A DNA stretch of 12,633 nt from Chloroflexota bacterium (GTDB lineage Bacteria > Chloroflexota > UBA6077 > JACCZL01). The first letter of the stretch is position 1; every line of letters starts with the position of its first letter. Shown here piece after piece: positions 5,152 to 11,451 of the stretch. Where the stretch lies: NCBI GenBank assembly GCA_020845495.1, contig JADLFM010000151.1, forward strand, positions 1 to 12,633, given 5' to 3'. Made by a program: the position numbers and the translations under genes. Under the pieces are notes generated by a model. That model was not told the DNA's origin. It ran no database searches and saw only the letters and a list, made by a program, of their open reading frames with translations.

Positions 5152-7500
5152 TCAGGACGCGTGTCCACGCCGGCTGAGCAAGCTGATGACGGCTGCAAGC
5201 ACGGTCCAGGCGATGAGCGCTCCGATCGAGACGGTGAGCCAGCGGTCGGCCGAGAAGAACATCTCGACCGAATGGACGAAGCGATCCCACTGGAAGGCCG
5301 GCCAGGATACAACCTCGAGTTCGACCGGTATGTCCACCGCATCGGCTGCGATGACGAACTGGCTGCTGCCCTCAGTCAGACGCGGCGCCGTGATCTGCCC
5401 GGTCAGCCGCCCGTGGACGACGGCACCATCCTCGGGGAGTTCGGCCGGCGCCGTGAACGACCCCGGGACCACCGTCTCCTGCCCGGTCCGGCTGCGGCCG
5501 CCGCGCTGCACGATGGTAATTGTCTCGCCCCACCCTGGCGGGCGCGTCGAGGTGACCGTCGTTCGCTGCCCTACGCCTGGCGGGGGGTCGTTCAGGACAA
5601 GCTCGAGGCCAGGCGTCGCCCAGAGCCCGGTGATGGAGTGGCCGGGCATCACGTACCAGGTGGACGTCTCTCCGGCTGCGATCTTGATCCGCGTCGGCCC
5701 GCTGGTCGGGGTTGTGACCGTCGGGCCGGGCGCCCTGCCCTCGAAGTACAGCGCGAGTGGATTGACGACCAACAGCGCCAGCACGATGACCGGTACGATA
5801 ACCAGCCCAACGAATGCCCCGACGATCGCCAGCGCCCGAGGCCGGCGGTGGGGCACATGAGCCGCCGTCATCGCGACGGTAGGCGGCCGCGCTGCCGGAG
5901 TGCCCGCTGCGAGGCCAGGATGAGCGGCTGCTGTCGATGCGGCGACCGTCTCCCCAGCAACGAGCGACGTGGCAGGGCGGGCGGACATGGCTATCGTCGG
6001 AGGAGACGGAGTAATCGCCGGAGCAGGCGCCGGGAATGGCGGCGCCGTTCCAGCCACGCTCGAAGATGAGGACTGCTCAGCCGCCGGGGCAGCCAACGTC
6101 GCCGATTCATCCGTGGATGCTGTCAGCGGCGACCCGAATGAGGGGGCCGCCAACTCAGTCTGGGCAGCCGGTGGAGATGCCGATGGGACGGGCGTCCCAG
6201 GCGGCACTGCCTCCGCCGTCGTCGAGGTCGTCGCCTCAGTCAGGCTCATCATGGACGGATCTGACTGTGGGACGGCCGCTTGCGTTGAGGCTGGCTGGGT
6301 GGAGACGGGAGCGATAGCTGCCGCCTGCCCCGATTGCGACGGAGAAGAGGCGGACGGAAGCGATGACAGCGCGGACGCAGCCGGCGGTGCAGTCGGTGGC
6401 GCCGCCGGATCGGTCGTCGCAGACTGGCCCGTAGCCTGCTGGCTCGACGGCGGCTGCTCCGGAGACGGCGACGAGGAGTCCGATGACGGCGGCTCGACTG
6501 GCGGGGGTACGCTCGTGGCTGACGCCTGTGGCAGTGGTGGGGCCGCCCCTAACAGTGACGTCAGCGCGGACGTGGCGGGCTGAGCCAACCAGCGCTCGTT
6601 GCGCGCCGCACGGAGGAACGCCGGCGGCTCGTCGTCGCCCCCTGCGTCTCGGGCGCCGCCGTCAGCCGCTGGATGGCTCGTCGTGGGCTGTACGGCCGAT
6701 TGAGGAGGACGCTCGGCCGACGAGGCTGAGCGCTCGGCCGGAATGGGGCTGGCGGCCGGCGGGGGGCTGGCGGCCGGCGGGGGGCTGACGGCCGGCTGCT
6801 CGATGGGCGTCAGGCTGGGGGTTGAATCGGGTGCCGCCAGCCGTGCGGACGTTCGTTCGGAGGGCCGACGGTCGCGACGTACCCAGTCGGCGAGGGCGGC
6901 ATCCCCGTCCGTGCCATCAGCCGTTGACGGATGCACCCGTGTCTGTCCATCGGCGTTCCGGCTCCGCGGTGTCCGGCCTTCGGCGTCCTGCCTTGTCCGC
7001 GTCGGACCCGTAGCACCCTGACCCGCGGGTGCCCGGTCGGCGGATCGCCGGTCGGCGGATGGCCGGTCGGCGGATGGCCGAGGCGTTGGCCACTGCTCGG
7101 CACGCGCCGACTCCGCATGCGCCTGACCTGACGGTGAAGCCGGGGTATCGCTATTACCCGAGGGTCGCTCGTCGCCGAGCCGCGAGCGGCTGGCGGGTGT
7201 CGCGGTGGCTGCCTCGTACCGGCAACGTGCCGCCTCGGCCTGCGCGGCTCGGGCGCTCGGCTCGTCGCCGAGCGCCCGATAGGCCGCGGCGAGGCGTTCG
7301 AAGAGCTCCGTCGACCGAGCGCCCGCCTGGAGGTTGCGTTCGTACAACTCGGCGGCCTCTTCGTACATCCCGCGACGCTCGAAGATCCGGGCAAGACGTT
7401 CGCGGGCGACGATCTTCGCGGCGTCGTCGCCGTCGCGAAGCACGGTCAGGCAGTACCGTGCTTCATCATCCTCGTTCCGGAACCTCGGCGCCCTCGTCAT
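5152..7500 (-). CDS. large membrane protein: N-terminal TPR-like domain, ~450-residue disordered linker, two TM segments
   Basis: Encodes 782 residues; I do not recognise the family. Residues ~28-98 are helical and TPR-like (RERLARIFERRGMYEEAAELYERN, then LFERLAAAYRALGDEPSARAAQ). Residues ~100-545 are low-complexity Pro/Ser/Ala/Thr sequence with internal repeats (PSADR-type and SPPPAA-type). Residues ~556-580 (AIVGAFVGLVIVPVIVLALL) and ~754-776 are membrane segments. Both are flanked on the presumed cytoplasmic side by Arg clusters (HRRPR; SRRGHAS), so the TPR end should be inside and the ~170 residues between the segments outside. The start is uncertain: ATG 7500 is preferred over in-frame GTG 7527, neither having a strong ribosome site. 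A small secreted protein gene lies 241 bp upstream on the same strand. A scaffold or envelope sensor role is a guess. Confidence 0.85.
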   Translation of the reverse strand: MTRAPRFRNEDDEARYCLTVLRDGDDAAKIVARERLARIFERRGMYEEAAELYERNLQAGARSTELFERLAAAYRALGDEPSARAAQAEAARCRYEAATATPASRSRLGDERPSGNSDTPASPSGQAHAESARAEQWPTPRPSADRPSADRRSADRAPAGQGATGPTRTRQDAEGRTPRSRNADGQTRVHPSTADGTDGDAALADWVRRDRRPSERTSARLAAPDSTPSLTPIEQPAVSPPPAASPPPAASPIPAERSASSAERPPQSAVQPTTSHPAADGGARDAGGDDEPPAFLRAARNERWLAQPATSALTSLLGAAPPLPQASATSVPPPVEPPSSDSSSPSPEQPPSSQQATGQSATTDPAAPPTAPPAASALSSLPSASSPSQSGQAAAIAPVSTQPASTQAAVPQSDPSMMSLTEATTSTTAEAVPPGTPVPSASPPAAQTELAAPSFGSPLTASTDESATLAAPAAEQSSSSSVAGTAPPFPAPAPAITPSPPTIAMSARPATSLVAGETVAASTAAAHPGLAAGTPAARPPTVAMTAAHVPHRRPRALAIVGAFVGLVIVPVIVLALLVVNPLALYFEGRAPGPTVTTPTSGPTRIKIAAGETSTWYVMPGHSITGLWATPGLELVLNDPPPGVGQRTTVTSTRPPGWGETITIVQRGGRSRTGQETVVPGSFTAPAELPEDGAVVHGRLTGQITAPRLTEGSSQFVIAADAVDIPVELEVVSWPAFQWDRFVHSVEMFFSADRWLTVSIGALIAWTVLAAVISLLSRRGHAS
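6751..6796. repeat. 18-bp tandem repeat, about 2.5 copies, in linker coding sequence
   Basis: GGCGGCCGGCGGGGGGCT at 6751-6768 and again at 6769-6786, with a partial third copy to 6796. On the coding minus strand it gives repeated SPPPAA blocks in the disordered linker. Frame is preserved. Confidence 0.85.
7035..7079. repeat. 15-bp tandem repeat, three copies, in linker coding sequence
   Basis: GGTCGGCGGATCGCC (7035-7049) followed by two copies of GGTCGGCGGATGGCC (7050-7064, 7065-7079). On the coding minus strand it encodes tandem five-residue PSADR/RSADR repeats, so copy-number change would lengthen or shorten the linker without a frameshift. Confidence 0.88.
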
Positions 7501-7713
7501 CGCACCGCCACTCGTGCCCGTTGCCACCCACGCCCCCCGCCGCGTCCTCCGATCCAGCCGATGGTCGTCTGGCCTGTTGATCGGTCACGTTGCGGGCGCC
7601 GCCCGACCCATGCGGCACCTGCCGGCCAGAGTATCGGATGCGCGGGCATCGTGACGCTAGCCGCGGGCGCATCGAGAGGCGATACTCCGCGTGTATCGTG
7701 TACCGCCGGGTCA

Positions 7714-7754
7714 CACGCAGGGCGTTATCGCACGCAGGGCGTTATCGCACGCAG
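7714..7754. repeat. 17-bp tandem repeat, about 2.4 copies, spanning a stop codon
   Basis: CACGCAGGGCGTTATCG at 7714-7730 and 7731-7747, then seven bases of a third copy to 7754. The second copy contains the TAA stop (7742-7744, minus strand) of the small secreted protein gene, and the other full copy lies just downstream of it. Because 17 is not a multiple of three, a copy change upstream of the stop would alter the C-terminus. Confidence 0.85.
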
Positions 7755-7969
7755 AACGTCCCGCCGTACTCCGAATCCTGGCCTGTGACGAGGAACCACT
7801 CCTCACGCCCCATCGTACGACAGACGGCCTTCCTACGCATCGTCTGCTCGTGCCCGGCGCTCGGGTCCATCGCCGCCCAGGCCACATTCGTCGCAGCCGC
7901 ATCGGCGCCCACCGTGAGGGCGATCAGCAGCCCGCTCGCAGAGATCAGTCGCACGACGTTCCGCTTCAT
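7742..7969 (-). CDS. small secreted protein with two cysteines, unknown function
   Basis: Encodes 75 residues. The first ~30 look like a Sec signal peptide: MKRNVVR positive end, then SASGLLIALTVGADA hydrophobic core, with possible signal peptidase I cleavage after ADA (~24) or AWA (~32). The mature part is ~43-50 residues with Cys50 and Cys73, which could form one disulphide, and a WFLVTGQDSEYGGTFC segment. No transmembrane segment follows, so export is predicted. The ATG at 7969 has AAGGAA 6 nt upstream; an upstream frame extension to 8005 is not needed. The stop codon lies inside a 17-bp tandem repeat. It is the first of two minus-strand genes, ahead of the large TPR/TM protein. No family is recognised; a real gene is likely given signal peptide plus ribosome site. 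Confidence 0.7.
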   Translation of the reverse strand: MKRNVVRLISASGLLIALTVGADAAATNVAWAAMDPSAGHEQTMRRKAVCRTMGREEWFLVTGQDSEYGGTFCVR

Positions 7970-8975
7970 GGCTGATTCCTTTCCAGACGCTCCACCGCGT
8001 ACCATTGCCGGGCAGCGGGTCGCACTCAGCCCGCCGCACCACCCACCTTCAACGTAGCACCGGCCAGGAGCACAGACCGTGGGCCAACTGACACGATCGC
8101 TGTTCGCTCGCGGACGCTGACTGGTGTCGCCCAGCCCCGGGCCAGTGTCATCTCCCGCCGTGCGGCCTGGCGCCTGCCCCGGTCATCCGGACTCCAGCCA
8201 GTGGCACAGCCTCAACTCGATCTCAAGAGCCCCTCTATCCCAAACAACGGCGTGCGCCAGAGAATCGGCGATGTCGCATCTCGACAGGACGCAGTTGCCA
8301 CCGTGTCGACCTGTACATAGGGGCTCACGGTGATCGCCTTTCACCGCGTCCTCGACGTCGGCGCCGGCCGCTCGCATAGTCGCGTACTCCCAGGGGGCAG
8401 CACGATGAGAAGAGCTGTGTTTTCCGGATGTCCGAACGCAGCGTTGCGTCGGGGTCGGCGGCGCTTCGGCACCGCCGAGCGCATCTCGGCGGACGAGAGC
8501 ATCGGGCTGCTGTGCCCACGCTAGTGGGCCACGCCACCACTGGTTGAGCATCGGCGCTTTCGGATCAGCCGTCCTTCTCCCGCGCACGGGGGGGGTAGGG
8601 GATGGGGGCTCTCAGCCACATGCGACGTGACCCACTAGAGCCAGCGTCACCAACGAGGGTGACGTGTACGCCTGAGACCGCGAGCCGGCGTATGCAGGTG
8701 ATGGGTCAGCGTCTACGGCTCGACGTACTCCCCGTCGCTACCCGCCAGGCGGGCTACTCAGTAGGTGGGCCGCACGATCCGTCACCTCTTCGCGCTCGAA
8801 TCGAGCAGCGGTGGTATGAGGCTGCAATGCGGCCCGTTCCGGCTGAGCGGCGCCGGCCCTCCGCGGGCCACGATCCGGTGCGGCCGTCCGGCGAGTGCGT
8901 TCAACGAACCACACCGACTCGTCGGCCTGCCCAGCGCACCTGTCAGACGCCGGGCTCGCGTCTGGGAGCGCTGTG
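7970..8975. other. 1-kb divergent gap without a convincing gene; hairpin-rich
   Basis: Frames at 8183-8587 (-) and 8602-8976 (+) exist but show no domain, biased composition or ribosome site that would support them. Inverted repeats seen on the plus strand are CGGTGA/TCACCG around 8328-8348; CGGCGG/CCGCCG/CGGCGG (8456-8461, 8472-8477, 8487-8492), in which CCGCCGAG-CTCGGCGG makes an 8-bp stem with a 5-nt loop; GCCCAC/GTGGGC (8514-8529); CGTCACC/GGTGACG (8645-8664); TACGCC/GGCGTA (8667-8692); and adjacent palindromes centred at 8747 and 8759. A G-run element lies at 8588-8608. The gap separates two diverging pairs of envelope-type genes and should hold both promoters; I could not pick them out. 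Confidence 0.5.
8588..8608 (+). other. G-quadruplex-type G-run
   Basis: G8, TA, G4, AT, G5 in 21 bases. The G8 run can supply two G3 tracts, so four tracts with 2-nt loops are available, which is the pattern of a compact intramolecular quadruplex on the plus strand. It sits 368 bp upstream of the start at 8976. Structure formation is inferred from pattern only. Confidence 0.5.
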
Positions 8976-10535
8976 ATGGCGCGATCTACACTGGTAGACC
9001 GAGAGCTTACCTCGGCTCGCGAGCGAAGCGATACCGTGACGGCGGGTCTGAGCGGCGCCGAAGTGCCCCGGATCATCAAGCGTCTCCACGACCTGAACGC
9101 CCAGGGGCTATACGTGGTCGATAAGTCGGCGCTGGCGATGCTTGCGGCTGTAGACGGCCGATCCCATGTAGCCGAAATTGCGCGCGTTCACGGGACCAGG
9201 CGTACCGTCGACGGCCTCCTCTTTCTGCTCGACGTTGGCGCGATTGGTATTGACGGCGCTGTGCCACCGACGCGAGCGCGTACGCGCAGCGCTCAGTCAG
9301 GTCACGATCGAGCCGATAGCCGGCCAGGTGACGACCGGGCGCGGCCCGATCTGCCCGCTCGTGAGGCGGGTGCACCGCCTCGTCAGGCCGGTCGAGCGTT
9401 CTGGACCGGCGCGCCGACGGTAAGACCTGTGGCGGCCTGGGCGGCGCCTGGCGCGCCTCTCCCCACTGCGTTCAGGAGGACCAGGGTTCACCTCTGGATG
9501 GCCGTGAGTGTCGTCGTCGCAACGGTCGTAGGTATCTGCCTGGGGTTGCTGTTGGCTGTGTGGTTGCACCACGATAGCCGCTCCGCCGGTGAAACGGACG
9601 CAGGCCGTGTCACGGCGGCTGCCTCGTGGCAAGCGCCAGCCGAGCACTGGGTCTCGGGGGTCGTTGGCTGTGGCGGCGAGGGCGCTGAGTGCCAGCAAGT
9701 GGCCCCACTCTCGCCCCCGACCACAGGCAGTCAGCCAGCCGCTCTGTCTCCGGCGGACCCAGCGTCCACGACGTCTCAGGCCACCGGAGTGCCGTCGCCT
9801 GGGCTCCAACCCGCGGTAGCAGTCGCGGCACCACCCGCGAAGTCCGCGAGTGCCGCTCCAACGTGGGCGCCGGTAGCTATGGCGAAGCCAACCGCGATGC
9901 AGTCAAGCGCGACGGCGCCCATCGTGATGCAGTCGACCGTAACGGCGCCACCCGGCCCTGTGCCCACGCCGCGGGTTCTCATCGACGAGCGCTTCGCGAA
10001 CAACCAGCGGGGTTGGCCGAACGATCGGCAGGCAACCGCCTGGCTGGAGAACGGTGCATACCGACTGTTCGCGCGGACGCCGGGCAACTTTGTTGCGATC
10101 GGCGTCCCCGAGGTGCGGCCACAACGCAGCGTCACTGTGACCGCGAGATTTCGGAAGGTCGGCGGGCCAGCAGGAGGCGGTTATGGCGTGGTCATCGGAG
10201 ATCGGCGTGATGGTCCGCGCGACGGCATCAATCAGCGGGGCCAGTACTACGTGCTCGAGGTCGGAGATCGCGCGGAGTTCGGCATCTGGCGTCGCGACGA
10301 CGACCGCTGGATCGATCTGATCTCGTGGACACCGTCGAGCGCTATCAAGCCCGGCGGTGCGGCAAATGAGCTTCAGGTCCAGGTTGACGGCGATTCCCTG
10401 GTGTTCCTGGTGAACGGGACCGAGCTGACACGGCAGCGCGACGCGGCTCTGAGCCCGGGGGCGCTCGGAGTCTTCGTGGGAGGCGATGGAAATCAGGTGG
10501 TGCTGGAACGTGTCTATGCCGAAGGGATCGACTAA
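8976..10535 (+). CDS. single-pass membrane protein: winged-helix-like N-domain, TM, P/S/T linker, C-terminal beta-sandwich domain
   Basis: Encodes 519 residues. Residues ~25-92 form a compact helical domain (IIKRLHDLNAQGLYVVDKSALAMLAAVDGRSHVAEIA...GLLFLLDVGAIGI) resembling winged-helix-like regions with the 'D-G-R-x-x-V-A-E-I-A' pattern. An Arg-rich stretch leads to a TM at ~172-197, giving N-inside topology. Residues ~200-330 are a Pro/Ser/Thr/Ala linker with an imperfect 10-residue duplication (MQSSATAPIV/MQSTVTAPPG). Residues ~333-519 (ERFANNQRGWP, AYRLFARTPG, GGYGVVIGDR, YYVLEVGDR, LVFLVNG) look like a LamG/concanavalin-type sandwich similar to glycan-associated DUF1080-like folds. ATG 8976 has GGGAG 7 nt upstream. 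A J-domain gene follows 116 bp later. An extracellular ligand- or glycan-binding sensor is plausible but inferred. Confidence 0.85.
   Translation: MARSTLVDRELTSARERSDTVTAGLSGAEVPRIIKRLHDLNAQGLYVVDKSALAMLAAVDGRSHVAEIARVHGTRRTVDGLLFLLDVGAIGIDGAVPPTRARTRSAQSGHDRADSRPGDDRARPDLPAREAGAPPRQAGRAFWTGAPTVRPVAAWAAPGAPLPTAFRRTRVHLWMAVSVVVATVVGICLGLLLAVWLHHDSRSAGETDAGRVTAAASWQAPAEHWVSGVVGCGGEGAECQQVAPLSPPTTGSQPAALSPADPASTTSQATGVPSPGLQPAVAVAAPPAKSASAAPTWAPVAMAKPTAMQSSATAPIVMQSTVTAPPGPVPTPRVLIDERFANNQRGWPNDRQATAWLENGAYRLFARTPGNFVAIGVPEVRPQRSVTVTARFRKVGGPAGGGYGVVIGDRRDGPRDGINQRGQYYVLEVGDRAEFGIWRRDDDRWIDLISWTPSSAIKPGGAANELQVQVDGDSLVFLVNGTELTRQRDAALSPGALGVFVGGDGNQVVLERVYAEGID
9897..9956 (+). repeat. imperfect 30-bp tandem duplication in linker coding sequence
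   Basis: Two 30-bp units (9897-9926, 9927-9956) both begin ATGCAGTC and share ACGGCGCC later on. They encode the related decapeptides MQSSATAPIV and MQSTVTAPPG in the extracytoplasmic linker. Divergence between the copies shows this duplication is older than the perfect repeats elsewhere in the window. Confidence 0.7.
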
Positions 10536-10561
10536 CACGCCATCGACGCATGGACGATGGG

Positions 10562-10596
10562 CGTCCTGGGGCGACGGAGATCGCCGCCCCGGGACG
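10562..10596 (+). terminator. strong GC stem-loop between membrane protein and J-domain genes
   Basis: CGTCCTGGGGCG (10562-10573) pairs with CGCCCCGGGACG (10585-10596): 12 bp with one U-G wobble and an 11-nt loop. It starts 26 bp after the stop codon at 10535 and ends 55 bp before the J-domain start. No U-tract follows, so full intrinsic termination is doubtful. Attenuation, partial termination or protection of the upstream mRNA 3' end are alternatives. Confidence 0.45.
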
Positions 10597-10651
10597 GTGG
10601 CGGGCCAGGGTACAGCCATAGTCGATGTCGTCTCGGCTCGAAGGGACGCCG

Positions 10652-11125
10652 ATGAGCGAACAGGGTCTCAGCCCCCTCGGTGATAGACACCCCGATGACG
10701 AGTGGCTCAACGAGCACCTTCGAGTCGATGACGCTACCACGGCGTACGCGATTCTCGGGCTCAGCGAGGGAGTGCCATTCAAGCAAGTGCGCCGGGCCTA
10801 CCTGGAACGCGTGCGTGCACAGCACCCCGACCGCCGCCCGCGTGATCCAGCATCGCAAGAGAAGGCCGAGCGAGCCACTCGCCTGATCATCGAAGCCTAC
10901 ATGTTCCTGTACCAGCGCGACGCGCCGAGCTCGGCTGGCATTCCTGGCTGGGCGGACTACCCTGGGCCAGCCTACGCACGAGTCGAAGCCAGCCCGCGGA
11001 GCGGGATGCCGGCCTACCACGCTGAACGGCCGATGATCGTCCTGCTCGTCGCCATCGTCATCGCGATGACGTCGTTGATTGCCATTCCGGCGCTGCTGAT
11101 CTTCCTGATCGATGCGCTGCTCTGA
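10652..11125 (+). CDS. tail-anchored J-domain (DnaJ-like) protein
   Basis: Encodes 157 residues. Residues ~28-88 form a J-domain: TAYAILGLSEGVPFKQVRRAYLERV, then the HPD motif at 58-60 (AQHPDRRP), then a long helix (KAERATRLIIEAYMFLY). HPD is the motif that stimulates ATP hydrolysis by DnaK/Hsp70. There is no Gly/Phe region, zinc finger or CTD, so this is a specialised (class C) co-chaperone. Residues ~127-155 are one hydrophobic segment ending at the C-terminus, which makes a tail anchor with the J-domain in the cytoplasm. ATG 10652 has AAGGGA 5 nt upstream; an ATG at 10625 has none. It follows the TM/beta-sandwich gene on the same strand. It probably recruits DnaK to a membrane client; the adjacent membrane protein is the obvious suspect, but this is inference. 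Confidence 0.88.
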   Translation: MSEQGLSPLGDRHPDDEWLNEHLRVDDATTAYAILGLSEGVPFKQVRRAYLERVRAQHPDRRPRDPASQEKAERATRLIIEAYMFLYQRDAPSSAGIPGWADYPGPAYARVEASPRSGMPAYHAERPMIVLLVAIVIAMTSLIAIPALLIFLIDALL

Positions 11126-11451
11126 ACGTGCCCTGCCAGCGCAGCGCGTCCGCGTCGCGTACTGCTCGTCGTTCCGCCGCCGCCTCCCGAGCGCAGCCCT
11201 CGCACCCCAGCATGCCAGGGTACTGGCGGTCGCCAGCACGAACGTGTAGAACTGGTGCACTCGCGCCCCAGCATGCCAGGGTACAGGGCTGTGTCGGCAA
11301 GAAGGGGATGCCCCGTGGGCGACCGGGACATCCGACCCGTCTCGCGTGGCAATCCGGAGCGCGGTAATCAGGCGTGCTGATCCTGGCTGATCCTGATGGG
11401 TGACATCTTCGAGTGACACCCGTCGACAGCATGCTGACGACCCGGGCGCGC
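11126..11451. other. convergent intergenic gap with direct repeats and hairpins
   Basis: No gene is supported. The gap carries the 25-nt direct repeats described separately, an inverted repeat CTGGCG/CGCCAG (11223-11228, 11231-11236) just after the first copy, a tandem GCTGATCCTG x2 (11376-11395), and a weak stem GGGTG/CACCC (11398-11402, 11417-11421) that could mark 3' ends of the J-domain gene (+) and the dehydrogenase gene (-). No U-tract supports a classical terminator. Confidence 0.5.
11199..11284. repeat. pair of 25-nt direct repeats, 61 bp apart
   Basis: The core CCCCAGCATGCCAGGGTAC is identical at 11205-11223 and 11266-11284. Including six upstream bases (CTCGCA versus CTCGCG) the match is 24 of 25 (11199-11223 and 11260-11284). 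The copies are separated by 36 bp holding the inverted repeat CTGGCG/CGCCAG, which overlaps the last base of copy one. They lie between converging genes, not in a promoter. Possible readings are a dispersed intergenic repeat family, a protein-binding pair, or the footprint of a small deletion or insertion. Confidence 0.85.

Noticed and set aside
5104..6583. Long plus-strand frames opposite the TPR/TM protein
   Set aside because: Their Asp/Gly/Ala-rich or Arg-rich content mirrors the low-complexity linker on the other strand; no ribosome site or domain.
8183..8587. Minus-strand 134-residue frame in the divergent gap
   Set aside because: No recognisable domain and no clear ribosome site; composition looks non-coding.
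8602..8976. Plus-strand 124-residue frame whose TGA overlaps the ATG at 8976
   Set aside because: The stop-start overlap would suit translational coupling, but the product is Arg/Pro-rich with no fold signature or ribosome site, and it starts inside the G-run. Kept as unlikely.
11199..11284. Insertion-sequence ends or target-site duplication
   Set aside because: The 36-bp spacer has no transposase and the repeats are direct and too long for a target duplication.
10532..11419. Long minus-strand frame opposite the J-domain gene
   Set aside because: Arg-rich shadow that also runs across both intergenic gaps; the J-domain on the plus strand is clear.
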